Source: Streptomyces sp. CB02923 (lineage in GTDB: Bacteria; Actinomycetota; Actinomycetes; Streptomycetales; Streptomycetaceae). From it: DNA of 64,000 nt. This document shows, in pieces, positions 24,455 through 33,033 of this stretch; position 1 is the stretch's first letter; the number at the start of each line of letters is the position of its first letter. The notes beneath the pieces are model-generated. The model saw only the letters and a program-made list of their open reading frames with translations, searched no databases and had not been told where the DNA came from. Both the position numbers and the translations under genes were made by a program. The stretch covers positions 310,001-374,000 of the forward strand of contig NZ_LWKZ01000025.1 in NCBI RefSeq assembly GCF_001905005.1, given 5' to 3'.

Positions 24455-25381
24455 ATGTCGGTCAGCCGCTATACGTATCTGGGGCCCGAAGGAACGTTCA
24501 CGGAGGCGGCCCTGCGGACGCTGCCGGAGTCCGCCACCCGCGAGCTGGTCCCCATGGTGTCCGTACCGGCCGCGCTGGACGCGGTACGGGCCGGCGAGGC
24601 CGCGGCCGCGCTGGTGCCGATCGAGAACTCGGTCGAGGGCGGGGTGACCACGACCCTGGACGAACTGGCCGCCGGCGAACCGCTGATGATCTACCGCGAG
24701 GTGCTGCTGCCGATCGCGTTCGCCCTGCTCGTACGGCCCGGCACCCGGCTGGCGGACGTCAAGACGGTCACCGGGCACCCGGTCGCCCAGCCGCAGGTGC
24801 GCAAGTGGCTCGCGCGGCATCTGCCCGAGGCGGTGTGGGAGTCGGCGGCCTCCAACGCGGACGGCGCGCGCCTGGTCCAGGAGGGCCGCTACGACGGCGC
24901 CTTCGCGGGCGAGTTCGCGGCGGCGACGTACGGACTCGAACCGCTGGTCACCGAGATCCACGACGCGCAGAACGCCGCCACCCGCTTCGTGCTGGTGGGC
25001 CGCCCGGCCCGGCCCGCGGCGCGGACCGGCGCCGACAAGACCTCGGTCGTGCTGTGGCTGCGCGAGGACCACCCCGGTGCGCTGCTGGAGCTGCTCCAGG
25101 AGTACGCGGCCCGCGGCGTCAGCATGATGCGTATCGAGTCGCGGCCGACCGGTGAGGGCATCGGCCGCTACTGCTTCTCGGTGGACTGCGAGGGGCACCT
25201 CACGGACCGCCGGGTCGGCGAGGTGCTGATGGCGCTCAAGCGGGTCTGCCGGGAGGTGCGCTTCCTCGGGTCGTACCCGCGCGCCGACCAGGTGCGGGCG
25301 AACATCCGTCCGGACACGGCCGACGCGGCTTTCACGGACGCGTCGGACTGGCTGACGCGTTGCCTCGACGGGCGGGCCTGA
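24455..25381 (+). CDS. pheA: Prephenate dehydratase
   Basis: 308-aa monofunctional prephenate dehydratase, converting prephenate to phenylpyruvate for phenylalanine synthesis. The catalytic domain (1-185) has YLGPEGTFTEAAL, VPIENSVEGGV and the NAATRFVLVG motif with the essential Thr-Arg-Phe. A C-terminal ACT domain (about 200-285) carries HPGALLELLQEYAARGVSMMRIESRP, the phenylalanine-binding regulatory site. Length matches actinobacterial enzymes. ATG 24455 is preceded by GGAGACGGAG. Probably transcribed alone; downstream is the DnaA-box region. Confidence 0.95.
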   Translation: MSVSRYTYLGPEGTFTEAALRTLPESATRELVPMVSVPAALDAVRAGEAAAALVPIENSVEGGVTTTLDELAAGEPLMIYREVLLPIAFALLVRPGTRLADVKTVTGHPVAQPQVRKWLARHLPEAVWESAASNADGARLVQEGRYDGAFAGEFAAATYGLEPLVTEIHDAQNAATRFVLVGRPARPAARTGADKTSVVLWLREDHPGALLELLQEYAARGVSMMRIESRPTGEGIGRYCFSVDCEGHLTDRRVGEVLMALKRVCREVRFLGSYPRADQVRANIRPDTADAAFTDASDWLTRCLDGRA

Positions 25382-26149
25382 GGCGCCCACGGCGGGTGGC
25401 GGAGCGGTCCGGGAGGAACCGGAGGGCTCCGCCGGGGGCCTGGTCTGGGGTCTTGGAGTTGTCCACAAAGTTATCCACAGGCACCGTTCTCGACCTGGGG
25501 ATAAGTCGACACGAGAGCCGCTCCGACCCGCACCGAGTCGACATATTGCTCTACCGACCCCCGAAATCTTCCACAGCGCCACCCTCGGCCCGCGTCAGCG
25601 CAATTTACCCGAACAATCCCTTAGGGCGAAGAAATCCCACACGAAAGAGCGTCCAGTTGGGGTTTCGCCGGTGAATCCACGGCAACGCATTCTTGAAACG
25701 GAACCGAAGCGTCCGACTTCCACAGATCCCACACACAGCCTGTGGATAAGATTTCGGAACTCCCCCACCCCTGTGGACAACCCTGGGTACAACCCTCGTC
25801 GCCCGCCGTCCGGACCCGCCCGCCAACTCCGGCCGCCCACAAGGGAAGCCGGTCGGCACCCGCGGTGGGATTACCCTCGCACCGGCGGCAGCGCAAGATT
25901 TCCCCGGAGCTTTTTTCCGCCACTTTTCGCCCGCCTGTACGGCACCCTTCCGCACATCGCACGCCCCCGCCCTCCCCTCACCCACTTCCCGCACGCCCCT
26001 TATGTGCCCCTTACGCGCCCCGTCGATCCGTCTTATCGTTCCGTTTCGCCCGGAATAACCAAACCCACTAAACATCAACAAACCGGACAAAGCGCCACGC
26101 GGGGAATATGGCGTCGAAGGTCCGGGCCGTGCCCCGGTAGCCTGGTGGG
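25382..26149. other. Large non-coding region between pheA and serS, 768 bp
   Basis: No frame shows coding bias. The region is AT-richer than its surroundings, especially 25590-25720 and 26030-26085, and holds the DnaA-box cluster listed separately. The right end should contain the serS promoter and leader; I do not recognise a T-box, although one would be the type of leader to look for in front of a synthetase gene. Confidence 0.6.
25459..25780. other. Cluster of consensus DnaA boxes
   Basis: Four perfect 9-mers: TTGTCCACA at 25459-25467 and TTATCCACA at 25471-25479 (plus strand), TGTGGATAA at 25741-25749 and TGTGGACAA at 25772-25780 (the same motifs on the minus strand). Weaker matches are TGGGGATAA (25496-25504) and TCTTCCACA (25567-25575). 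The two pairs face each other across about 260 bp of AT-rich non-coding DNA. There is no dnaA or dnaN here, so this is not oriC; it looks like a DnaA-titration or control locus. Confidence 0.8.
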
Positions 26150-27439
26150 GTGATTGACCTTCGCCTGCTCCGTGAGGACCCCGACCGTGTGCGCGCCTCC
26201 CAGCGCGCCCGTGGAGAGGACGTCGCACTCGTCGACGCACTGCTCTCCGCCGACGAACGGCGCAGGGCCTCAAGCGTCCGCTTCGACGAGCTGCGCGCCG
26301 AGCAGAAGTCGCTCGGCAAGCTCATCCCCAAGGCCGCCGGCGACGAGAAGGCCGCGCTGCTGAAGAAGGCCGGGGAGCTGTCCGCCGCCGTCAAGGCCGC
26401 GGACGCCGAGCAGGACGAGGCCAAGGCGGAGACCCAGACCCTCCTGCTGAAGCTGGGCAACATCGTCCACCCCGACGTCCCCGTCGGCGGCGAGGAGGAC
26501 TTCACGGTCCTGGAGACGCACGGCACGATCCGCGACTTCGGCGCCGAGGGCTTCGAGCCCAAGGACCACCTGGAGATCGGCCAGGCGCTGGCCGCGATCG
26601 ACGTCGAGCGCGGCGCCAAGGTCTCCGGCTCGCGCTTCTACTACCTGACCGGCATCGGCGCGCTCCTGGAGCTCGCCCTCGTCAACGCGGCCATCGCGCA
26701 GGCCACCGAGGCCGGCTTCGTCCCGATGCTCACCCCGGCCCTGGTGCGCCCGCACGCCATGGAGGGCACCGGCTTCCTCGGCCAGGCCGCGGAGAACGTG
26801 TACCACCTGGAGAAGGACGACTACTACCTCGTCGGCACCTCCGAGGTCCCGCTCGCCGCGTACCACATGGACGAGATCCTCGACGCGGACAAGCTGCCGA
26901 TGCGCTACGCGGGCTTCTCGCCGTGCTTCCGCCGCGAGGCCGGCACGTACGGCAAGGACACCCGGGGCATCTTCCGCGTCCACCAGTTCGACAAGGTCGA
27001 GATGTTCTCGTACGTCGACCCCGAGGACGCGCAGGCCGAGCACCAGCGCCTGCTGGACTGGGAGAAGCAGTGGCTGACCGGCCTGGAGCTGCCCTTCCAG
27101 GTGATCGACGTGGCCACCGGCGACCTGGGCTCCTCCGCCTCGCGCAAGTACGACTGCGAGGCGTGGATCCCCACCCAGGGCAAGTACCGCGAGCTGACCA
27201 GCGCCTCGAACTGTGACGAGTTCCAGGCCCGCCGCCTGTCGGTCCGCATGCGAACGAACAAGGACGGCAAGCAGCAGGTCAAGCCGCTCGCCACGCTCAA
27301 CGGCACGCTCTGCGCGGTGCCCCGCACCATCGTGGCGATCTTCGAGAACCACCAGCAGGCGGACGGCTCCGTACGCGTACCCGAGATGCTGCGCCCGTAC
27401 CTGGGCGGCCGGGAGATCCTGGAGCCCGTGGACCGGTGA
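26150..27439 (+). CDS. serS: Seryl-tRNA synthetase
   Basis: 429-aa class II synthetase that charges tRNA-Ser. The N-terminal coiled-coil arm is clear (about residues 27-105, Lys/Glu/Ala-rich: SLGKLIPKAAGDEKAALLKK). The catalytic domain shows motif 2 (FRREAGTYGKDTRGIFRVHQF) region and motif 3 (GTLCAVPRTIVAIFENHQ...VPEMLRPYLGG). GTG 26150 gives the canonical MIDLRLLREDPD start. Its stop overlaps the next gene start (GTGA), so a HAD phosphatase is co-translated. Confidence 0.97.
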   Translation: MIDLRLLREDPDRVRASQRARGEDVALVDALLSADERRRASSVRFDELRAEQKSLGKLIPKAAGDEKAALLKKAGELSAAVKAADAEQDEAKAETQTLLLKLGNIVHPDVPVGGEEDFTVLETHGTIRDFGAEGFEPKDHLEIGQALAAIDVERGAKVSGSRFYYLTGIGALLELALVNAAIAQATEAGFVPMLTPALVRPHAMEGTGFLGQAAENVYHLEKDDYYLVGTSEVPLAAYHMDEILDADKLPMRYAGFSPCFRREAGTYGKDTRGIFRVHQFDKVEMFSYVDPEDAQAEHQRLLDWEKQWLTGLELPFQVIDVATGDLGSSASRKYDCEAWIPTQGKYRELTSASNCDEFQARRLSVRMRTNKDGKQQVKPLATLNGTLCAVPRTIVAIFENHQQADGSVRVPEMLRPYLGGREILEPVDR

Positions 27440-28281
27440 CCACCGCCCCCCAGCCCGCACACCGGGCCGAACAGGCCCGCCCGCTGCCGTACAAGCTCGT
27501 CGCGACCGACCTCGACGGCACGCTGCTGCGGCACGACGACACGATCTCCGGCCGCACCCGCGCCGCCCTGGCCACGGCCACGGCGGCGGGTGCCGCGCAC
27601 ATCATCGTCACGGGCCGCGCGGTGCCGTGGACCCGGCACATCCTCGATGCGCTGGACTACGACGGCATAGCGGTGTGCGGGCAGGGCGCGCAGGTCTACC
27701 ACGCCGGTGAGCACCGGCTGCTGACCTCGGTCACCCTGGACCGGCAGCTCGCCGGACTGGCCCTCTCCAAGATCGAGGCGGAGGTCGGCCCGCTGTTCCT
27801 GGCCGCGAGCCGGGACGGCCTGGAGGGCGAGGTGCTGGTCACCCCGGGCTACCGCATCCAGGAGGGCCCGCTGCCGAACCTGATGATCCAGGACCCCGGC
27901 GACCTGTGGGCAGCCCCCATCAACAAGATCTACATCCAGCACCCGACCCTGGACGACGACGAACTGGCCCGCGTCGCGCGCGAGGTCTCCGGCGATCTGG
28001 TCGGCGTGGTGATGGCCGGCGAAGGCGTCGTCGAACTCCTCCCCCTCGGCCTCTCCAAGGCCACCGGCCTCTCCCTGGCCGCCCGCCGCCTGGGCGTGAA
28101 GGCCGCGGACACCATCGCCTTCGGCGACATGCCCAACGACATCCCGATGTTCGGCTGGGCCGCGCACGGCGTGGCGATGGCCAACGCCCACGACGAACTC
28201 AAGGCCGTCGCGGACGAGACCACCGCCTCCAACGAGGAGGACGGCATCGCGGTCGTCCTGGAGCGGTTGTACGGGGTCTGA
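27436..28281 (+). CDS. HAD superfamily (Cof-type, subclass IIB) phosphatase
   Basis: 281-aa HAD hydrolase. Motif I VATDLDGTLL carries nucleophile Asp25 and Asp27, motif II is HIIVTGRAV, and motifs III/IV are FGDMPNDIPMFGW. The cap inserted between motifs II and III marks subclass IIB, which dephosphorylates sugar phosphates, nucleotides or flavin phosphates; the substrate cannot be read from sequence. GTG 27436 overlaps the serS stop, so expression is coupled to serS, an arrangement I recall as conserved in Streptomyces. A second, related phosphatase is at 55317. Confidence 0.92.
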   Translation: MTTAPQPAHRAEQARPLPYKLVATDLDGTLLRHDDTISGRTRAALATATAAGAAHIIVTGRAVPWTRHILDALDYDGIAVCGQGAQVYHAGEHRLLTSVTLDRQLAGLALSKIEAEVGPLFLAASRDGLEGEVLVTPGYRIQEGPLPNLMIQDPGDLWAAPINKIYIQHPTLDDDELARVAREVSGDLVGVVMAGEGVVELLPLGLSKATGLSLAARRLGVKAADTIAFGDMPNDIPMFGWAAHGVAMANAHDELKAVADETTASNEEDGIAVVLERLYGV

Positions 28282-28611
28282 GGCGGGGCCTGCCGGGTCG
28301 GGGCCCCCGTCGATCCTCTTTTCGGAACGTACGCGCGAAGTCATGCCCCGGACGGGGTAACTGTGCGTTTATCGACTCGTTGTCCCCTGTGCGTGGAGGC
28401 AACTGGAGTTCGAGGCGTCGAGGATTCGTGAAGTGCTGGGGTTTGCCGGCGACGGTCGTGAAGCGGTGCAGCCGTACGACCGAGAACCGGACATAGAGGT
28501 AGTGGCATCCGTGAGCAGCCTCCGCTCCTGAGGCCCTGGATACGGGCCGTTCAGTTGAAAGAGTCAGCCTGACTCTTTCAAACCGTTCCGGTTTGAGTGG
28601 AGGGCATACCC
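28282..28611. other. Intergenic region with operator-like palindrome, 330 bp
   Basis: Contains a short open stretch (28371-28529) with protein-like composition but no normal start codon, and the perfect palindrome at 28555-28581. Composition is AT-richer than the flanking HAD gene. Confidence 0.4.
28555..28581. promoter_or_regulatory. Perfect 12-bp inverted repeat upstream of a putative DNA-binding protein gene
   Basis: TTGAAAGAGTCA (28555-28566) and its exact complement (28570-28581) are separated by GCC. It ends 30 bp before ATG 28612 and is AT-rich for this genome, which suits a repressor operator, possibly autoregulatory. A short hairpin attenuator is the alternative. Confidence 0.6.
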
Positions 28612-29340
28612 ATGCCACCCGAAGCTGTACTGCTGGAGTCGCGGGCCATGCGCGACAGTGTGATGGACCGCACGGAGGTCCTGGACAAGGTCAAGGCGCT
28701 CGCCTTGCTGCCGGACGGGGTGCATGCGACCACCGAGGTCGTCGCGGAGTACTTCGTTGTCCACAAGGAGGCGGTGAAGAAGGTCACCCAACGGCACCGA
28801 GACGAGTTGGCTGCCAACGGCATGCGTGTACTCCGTGGCCCTGACCTGCGAGAGTTTCAGAGGGACAACTTGTCCCTCTTGGAGGAGGGTTATCCACAGG
28901 CCAAGTCCAACCTCACCCTCTACACCCGCCGAACCCTCCTCAACATCGCCATGCTCCTCCGCGACAGCGAGGTCGCGCGGGCGGTCCGTACGTACCTCCT
29001 CGACGTCGAGGAGGACGCGCGGGGGTGGGTCGAGGTGCCTCGGCAGACCCGGACGGCGCCGACGCTGGAGTCGCTCGATCACCGGCTCACCCGGGTCGAG
29101 TCGTCGCTCGCCGACATCGGCCCCGTTCTGCGGGATCTGGGTCCGGTGATCGGCCGGATCTCCGGACGGCTGGACCGGCTGGACCGGCGGCTGGACGCCA
29201 CCAACCGGGTCGTGTGCGCGATGAGTGAGCGGCTCAGTGATCTGTCGGAGGACGTACGGGAGTTGCGTTACGGGCCGCGTCCCCTGCCCCGCCCGCACCG
29301 CCACCCGGGGTCAAGGCCCAGGCGGCGAGACCAAGGGTGA
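28612..29340 (+). CDS. Conserved Streptomyces protein, antirepressor-like, with coiled-coil C-terminus
   Basis: 242-aa protein. The N-terminal part (about 15-135) has a helical segment VLDKVKALALLPDGVHATTEVVAEYFVVHKEAVKKVTQRH that reads like a winged-helix or phage antirepressor-type DNA-binding domain, then LRGPDLREF and YTRRTLLNIAMLLRDSEVARAVRTYLLDVEE, a block I recall from conserved streptomycete and phage-like regulators. Residues 150-215 have leucine/hydrophobic heptads (LDHRLTRVESSLADIG, RLDRLDRRLDATNRVV), probably a coiled coil for oligomerisation. ATG 28612 has GGAGGG 7 bp upstream. Two consensus DnaA boxes lie inside the gene. Its last 107 bp overlap the rhomboid-like gene on the other strand. 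Confidence 0.75.
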   Translation: MPPEAVLLESRAMRDSVMDRTEVLDKVKALALLPDGVHATTEVVAEYFVVHKEAVKKVTQRHRDELAANGMRVLRGPDLREFQRDNLSLLEEGYPQAKSNLTLYTRRTLLNIAMLLRDSEVARAVRTYLLDVEEDARGWVEVPRQTRTAPTLESLDHRLTRVESSLADIGPVLRDLGPVIGRISGRLDRLDRRLDATNRVVCAMSERLSDLSEDVRELRYGPRPLPRPHRHPGSRPRRRDQG

Positions 29341-29917
29341 GCGCGATGGCGTGTCCGAAGTCGGTGAACGTGGCGCCTGACAGGAGCGGGATGCCGAAGA
29401 AGCCGAGGACGGACGCGAGGTAGAGGTAGCGCCAAGGCGGCGGCAGCCGGTAGGTGAGCAGGCCGGCTGCCGCCGCCAGGCCGTACGAGACGCCGATGTC
29501 GACGACGTGCGACATGGAGCGGGGCAGCCGGTGGCCCTCGATGGCGAGCAGGACCAGTTCCTGGCTGGCGAGGGTGGCGGTGATGTGGGCGGCGCCGACG
29601 GTCAGCAGCCAGCGCCAGGTGCCCAGCCAGCGTTCGACGTTGGCGTGCACCAGCTCGAAGAGGACCGCGTAGAGGAGGAAGGAGGACGGGTTCTCGATCC
29701 AGAAGCCGCTGATGAGGAGCGAGGTGACGGGGTGCCGGTTCAGTTCGTGGATATTGCTGCTGGTGCGGTGGAGGAGGAAGTGCTCCAGTCCTTCGCTGGC
29801 ACCGGCGATCACGAGGCTGGTGATCCCGATGACCAGCAGCCAGATGTGGGTTCCGGGGGCGGCCCGTACCCAGGCGGCCACCCGGTCGAGAGGTGAGGAC
29901 GGGAGCACCTGCCTCAT
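29234..29917 (-). CDS. Rhomboid-like membrane protein
   Basis: 227-aa protein with six predicted membrane segments, starting with HIWLLVIGITSLVIAGASEG. Rhomboid landmarks are present: FELVHANVERWLGTWR in the loop after segment 2, a GVSYG motif in segment 4 that supplies the candidate catalytic Ser, and FTDFGHAIALTLGLAAW in the last segment that supplies the candidate His. It fits the actinobacterial rhomboid-like subgroup; proteolytic activity is unproven. The last 35 residues are Gly/Ala-rich and overlap tail to tail with the 28612 gene. ATG 29917 start. Confidence 0.8.
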   Translation of the reverse strand: MRQVLPSSPLDRVAAWVRAAPGTHIWLLVIGITSLVIAGASEGLEHFLLHRTSSNIHELNRHPVTSLLISGFWIENPSSFLLYAVLFELVHANVERWLGTWRWLLTVGAAHITATLASQELVLLAIEGHRLPRSMSHVVDIGVSYGLAAAAGLLTYRLPPPWRYLYLASVLGFFGIPLLSGATFTDFGHAIALTLGLAAWALTPGGGAGGAGDAARNATPVRPPTDH

Positions 29918-29953
29918 CGCCTATGCACCGACCTCATCCTGTGGGCACCGTCC

Positions 29954-31012
29954 TCATCGCACCCGGGCCGATGACAGCGCGGAGGTGATCGGGCCGGAGC
30001 CGACCCGCCCGTAACCATTCGGCCCGGGGCCCTTGAGGCGGCGGATCAGCGGTGCCGTCTCCATGTCCCGTACGGCGGGCAGCGCCGCGATCCGGGTGGT
30101 CAGGTACGTGTAGAGCGCGCGCACGTCCGGGCACAGGACCGACGCGAAGAGATTGTGGGGGCCGGTGGTGGCGCAGGCGAAGGCCACTTCGGGGTGCTGG
30201 GCCAGCGCCGTGCCCGTGGCGGCGAGTTCGCTGGGGGCGACGGAGAGCCAGAGGGAGATCATGACGCCGAGCCCGAAGTGCCGGGCGTCGTAGTCGACGT
30301 CGTAGTAGAGGGTGCCGTCGGCGCGCAGCTCGGACAGCCGGCGGCGGACGGTGGACTGGGACCAGCCGGTGACCGCGGCCAGGTCGGCGAGGCCGGCGCG
30401 CCCGTCCTCGGCGAGGACGTCCAGGAGGCGCCGGTCGGCATCGGTGAGGGTGACGGGCACCGTCCGTTCGGGCGGGGTCACGGCCCGCGCGTCGGCCGCG
30501 GCGGACGCCGGGTGACGCATCCGTGCGGCCTGCTCCTCGGTCAGCGCGCCGGACTTGTTGACCAGGCCGAGCGGACCGCCGAAGAACTCGTGCACCATGC
30601 AGTGGGCGGTGACACCGACCACACTCGGTGTGCGCGGCAGCTTCTGAAGGAGGAGCGCGTCGCTGTCCCGGCTGCTCGCGGAGCGGCAGACGACGCCGAT
30701 CTCGGTGCCGCCGGACATCAGGCAGACCCAGGACGTGTCGGGGCGCCGGGCCAGCGCCTCGGCGACCGCGACGGCCGCGTCGGGCGTGCACTGGACCCGT
30801 ACGATCCACTCGATCTCGCCGAGGGCCACGGGGTCGGTGAGGCCCATGACCTTGATCATGCCGGCGCCGCGCAGCCGGCCGTAGCGGCGGGCGACGGTCT
30901 GGTCGGACACGCCGAGGACCTCGGCGATCCGGCTGAAGGGCGCCCGGCCGTCGAGCTGGAGGGCGTGTACCAGGCTGCGATCCAGCTCGTCGAAGCCGTC
31001 GGTTTTCACCAC
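29954..31012 (-). CDS. Lrp/AsnC family regulator, tandem two-domain type
   Basis: 352-aa protein made of two AsnC units. Unit 1: HTH at about 10-55 (FDELDRSLVHALQLDGRAPFS, VSDQTVARRYGRLRGAGMI) with ligand-binding RAM domain to about 150. Unit 2: HTH at about 190-235 (LTDADRRLLDVLAEDGRA, WSQSTVRRRLSEL) with a second RAM domain to about 335. Ordinary Lrp proteins are about 150 aa, so this is a fused dimer form found in actinobacteria. GTG 31012 or the adjacent GTG can start it. Divergent from the MFS exporter across 125 bp, so it very likely controls that gene in response to an amino-acid-like ligand. Confidence 0.92.
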   Translation of the reverse strand: MVKTDGFDELDRSLVHALQLDGRAPFSRIAEVLGVSDQTVARRYGRLRGAGMIKVMGLTDPVALGEIEWIVRVQCTPDAAVAVAEALARRPDTSWVCLMSGGTEIGVVCRSASSRDSDALLLQKLPRTPSVVGVTAHCMVHEFFGGPLGLVNKSGALTEEQAARMRHPASAAADARAVTPPERTVPVTLTDADRRLLDVLAEDGRAGLADLAAVTGWSQSTVRRRLSELRADGTLYYDVDYDARHFGLGVMISLWLSVAPSELAATGTALAQHPEVAFACATTGPHNLFASVLCPDVRALYTYLTTRIAALPAVRDMETAPLIRRLKGPGPNGYGRVGSGPITSALSSARVR

Positions 31013-31137
31013 AGAAGGCTAACGCGTGTCGGATCGGGCCGCACGGGACGCCGTGGTTGGGAGTGGCGAGGGGACGGGCCGGACTCTGGTGCGGGGGACG
31101 GAACGGAACACGACACCATGGATCACAGAGGTTCTTG

Positions 31138-32697
31138 ATGCACAACGGGCGGAGCAGATGGTGGCCCCTGGTCGCCATCACCCTGGGCAACTTCATGTTG
31201 CTCGTCGACGTCACGATCGTGAACACCGCGCTGCCGCGGATCGCCGACGGTCTGGACGCCTCCTTCACCTCCCTGCAGTGGGTGATGGACATCTACGCGC
31301 TGGCGCTGGCCGCGCTCCTGATGGTGGCCGGTTCGGCGGCCGACCTGTTCGGGCGCCGCAAGCTGTATCTGGCGGGCCTCGCCCTCTTCGCGCTGGCCTC
31401 GCTCGCCTGCGGCCTGGCGCCCGACGAGGGCGTGCTGATCGCCGCGCGGGCGGTGCAGGGCGTGGGCGCGGCGGCCATGTTCGCCACCAACACGCCGCTG
31501 CTGATGGCCGCGTACCAGGGCCGTGACCGCGGTGTGGCCTTCGGCATCTGGGGCGGTACGAGCGGTGCCGCGGCGGCGGTCGGCCCGGTGCTGGGCGGTG
31601 TGCTGACCCAGTACGTGGACTGGCGGGCGATCTTCCTGGTCAACCTGCCGCTGACGGCGGTGGCGGTGTGGATCACCCTGCGGTCGGTCCAGGAGTCGCA
31701 CGGCGACCGTTCGGCGCGCATCGACTGGCCGGGCGCCGGCGCGTTCACGCTGTGCGCGGGCGCGCTGACGTACGGGCTGATGCGCGGCGGCGAGGAGGGC
31801 TGGACGGAGTCCGGCACGCTGCTGGCGCTGGCGGTGGCCCTGCTGTCGCTGCTCGCCTTCGTCGCCGTGGAGCGGCGTGCGCGGCAGCCGCTGCTGGACC
31901 TGAAGCTGCTGCGGCGCCCGACGTTCGCCGTTCTGATGGCGGCCGCGCTGCTGCTCCAGGCCGCGGCGTTCCCGTACCTGACGTACGTGGGCCTGTGGGT
32001 GCAGAACATCCTGGGCCTGAGCCCGGTGATGGGTGGCGTCGCGGTGCTGCCGATGGCGGTGGCGTCGATGGCCGTGGGCATGTTCGGCGGCCGGTTCCTG
32101 CACCGCCTGGCGCCTCAGCTGCCCATCGGCATCGGTCTCCTGCTGATCGGCGCGGGCCCGCTGCTGCACGTGCTGCTGCTGAACGACGGCTCCGGCTGGG
32201 CGGTCCTCGTCCCGGGGCTGCTCATCAGCGGCCTCGGTATCGGCATGTCCATGCCGGTGCTGGTCTCGGCGGCACTCGGCGCCGCCCCGCCCCAGCGCGC
32301 CGGCATGGCCAGCGGCGCGGTGAACACCTTCCGCCAGCTCGGCTACGCGTTCGGCATCGCGATCCTCGGCATGCTCTTCACACAGGGGCAGCAGTCCGCG
32401 GGCGCACACGCCGCACCCGGCACCGCGTACGTGCACGGCCTGACCCGGGTGTCCCTGGTCGCGGGCGTGGTCGCGGTGATCGCGGGCCTGCTGGTGCTGG
32501 CCGTCGTACGCAACCGGGGCGAGGAGCAGACGGCTCCGGCCGCCTCGGGTACGGCGAAGCCGGGCACGACGGGGGCGCCGGTCGCGACGGCAGCGGCGGG
32601 CTCGAACGCGGCGGGCTCGAACGCGGTGGGCTCGAACGCGGCGGGCGGCAGTCGGAGCGACGTGGGTGACGTGCCCGTCGGCGCCGACCGGGGGTGA
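31138..32697 (+). CDS. MFS drug/efflux transporter (DHA2/EmrB-QacA type, 14 TM)
   Basis: 519-aa proton-linked exporter of the DHA2 family with 14 predicted membrane segments. Typical motifs are LVDVTIVNTALPRIADGL in segment 1 (motif D1), GSAADLFGRRKLYLAGLALF (motif A) and AVQGVGAAAMF-GVAFGIWGGTSGAAAAVGPVLGG (motif C). The C-terminal tail has a 15-bp repeat encoding AGSNAAGSNAVGSNAAGG. ATG 31138 is preceded by GAGG. It is divergent from the Lrp-type regulator at 29954, the likely controller. Substrate cannot be told from sequence. Confidence 0.93.
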   Translation: MHNGRSRWWPLVAITLGNFMLLVDVTIVNTALPRIADGLDASFTSLQWVMDIYALALAALLMVAGSAADLFGRRKLYLAGLALFALASLACGLAPDEGVLIAARAVQGVGAAAMFATNTPLLMAAYQGRDRGVAFGIWGGTSGAAAAVGPVLGGVLTQYVDWRAIFLVNLPLTAVAVWITLRSVQESHGDRSARIDWPGAGAFTLCAGALTYGLMRGGEEGWTESGTLLALAVALLSLLAFVAVERRARQPLLDLKLLRRPTFAVLMAAALLLQAAAFPYLTYVGLWVQNILGLSPVMGGVAVLPMAVASMAVGMFGGRFLHRLAPQLPIGIGLLLIGAGPLLHVLLLNDGSGWAVLVPGLLISGLGIGMSMPVLVSAALGAAPPQRAGMASGAVNTFRQLGYAFGIAILGMLFTQGQQSAGAHAAPGTAYVHGLTRVSLVAGVVAVIAGLLVLAVVRNRGEEQTAPAASGTAKPGTTGAPVATAAAGSNAAGSNAVGSNAAGGSRSDVGDVPVGADRG

Positions 32698-33033
32698 GGG
32701 CGAAGCCGTACGGCAGCGTCCACGTGACGAGGCCGTACGGCGATCTGCCCGCCCGCCACGGAGGCGGCACCGGATACAGCTGCCGTCACGAGCGCAAGTC
32801 CCGGCACACGGCGGGCCGCGGGCGTCGAAGCACACGTGATCCCGTGCGCTCCTCCGTGCGCCGGCGCACATGAGGGCGCGCGATACGGCGCCGACGTGGC
32901 CGACACGGCCGGCGCAGTCGTCGGCACGGCCGGCGCGGTCGCCGTGGCCGGACTGCCGGTCGGCCGCCGCACCCCGCGTACCGGAAGCCCGTACTCCGCC
33001 CGGTGCCGCACCGGAAGCCGAAGCCCCCCGGAC
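32698..33033. other. Intergenic region between converging genes, 336 bp
   Basis: I see no gene or clear terminator. It has GC-rich, degenerate repeats of GTCGGCACGGCCGGCGC type (about 32900-32960). Confidence 0.4.

Noticed and set aside
23255..25582. 775-codon open frame on the minus strand across dtpA and pheA
   Set aside because: It is antisense to two well-supported genes and has no domain character.
25382..26149. Chromosomal origin oriC
   Set aside because: Only four perfect DnaA boxes and no dnaA, dnaN or rpmH gene nearby; Streptomyces oriC has many more boxes.
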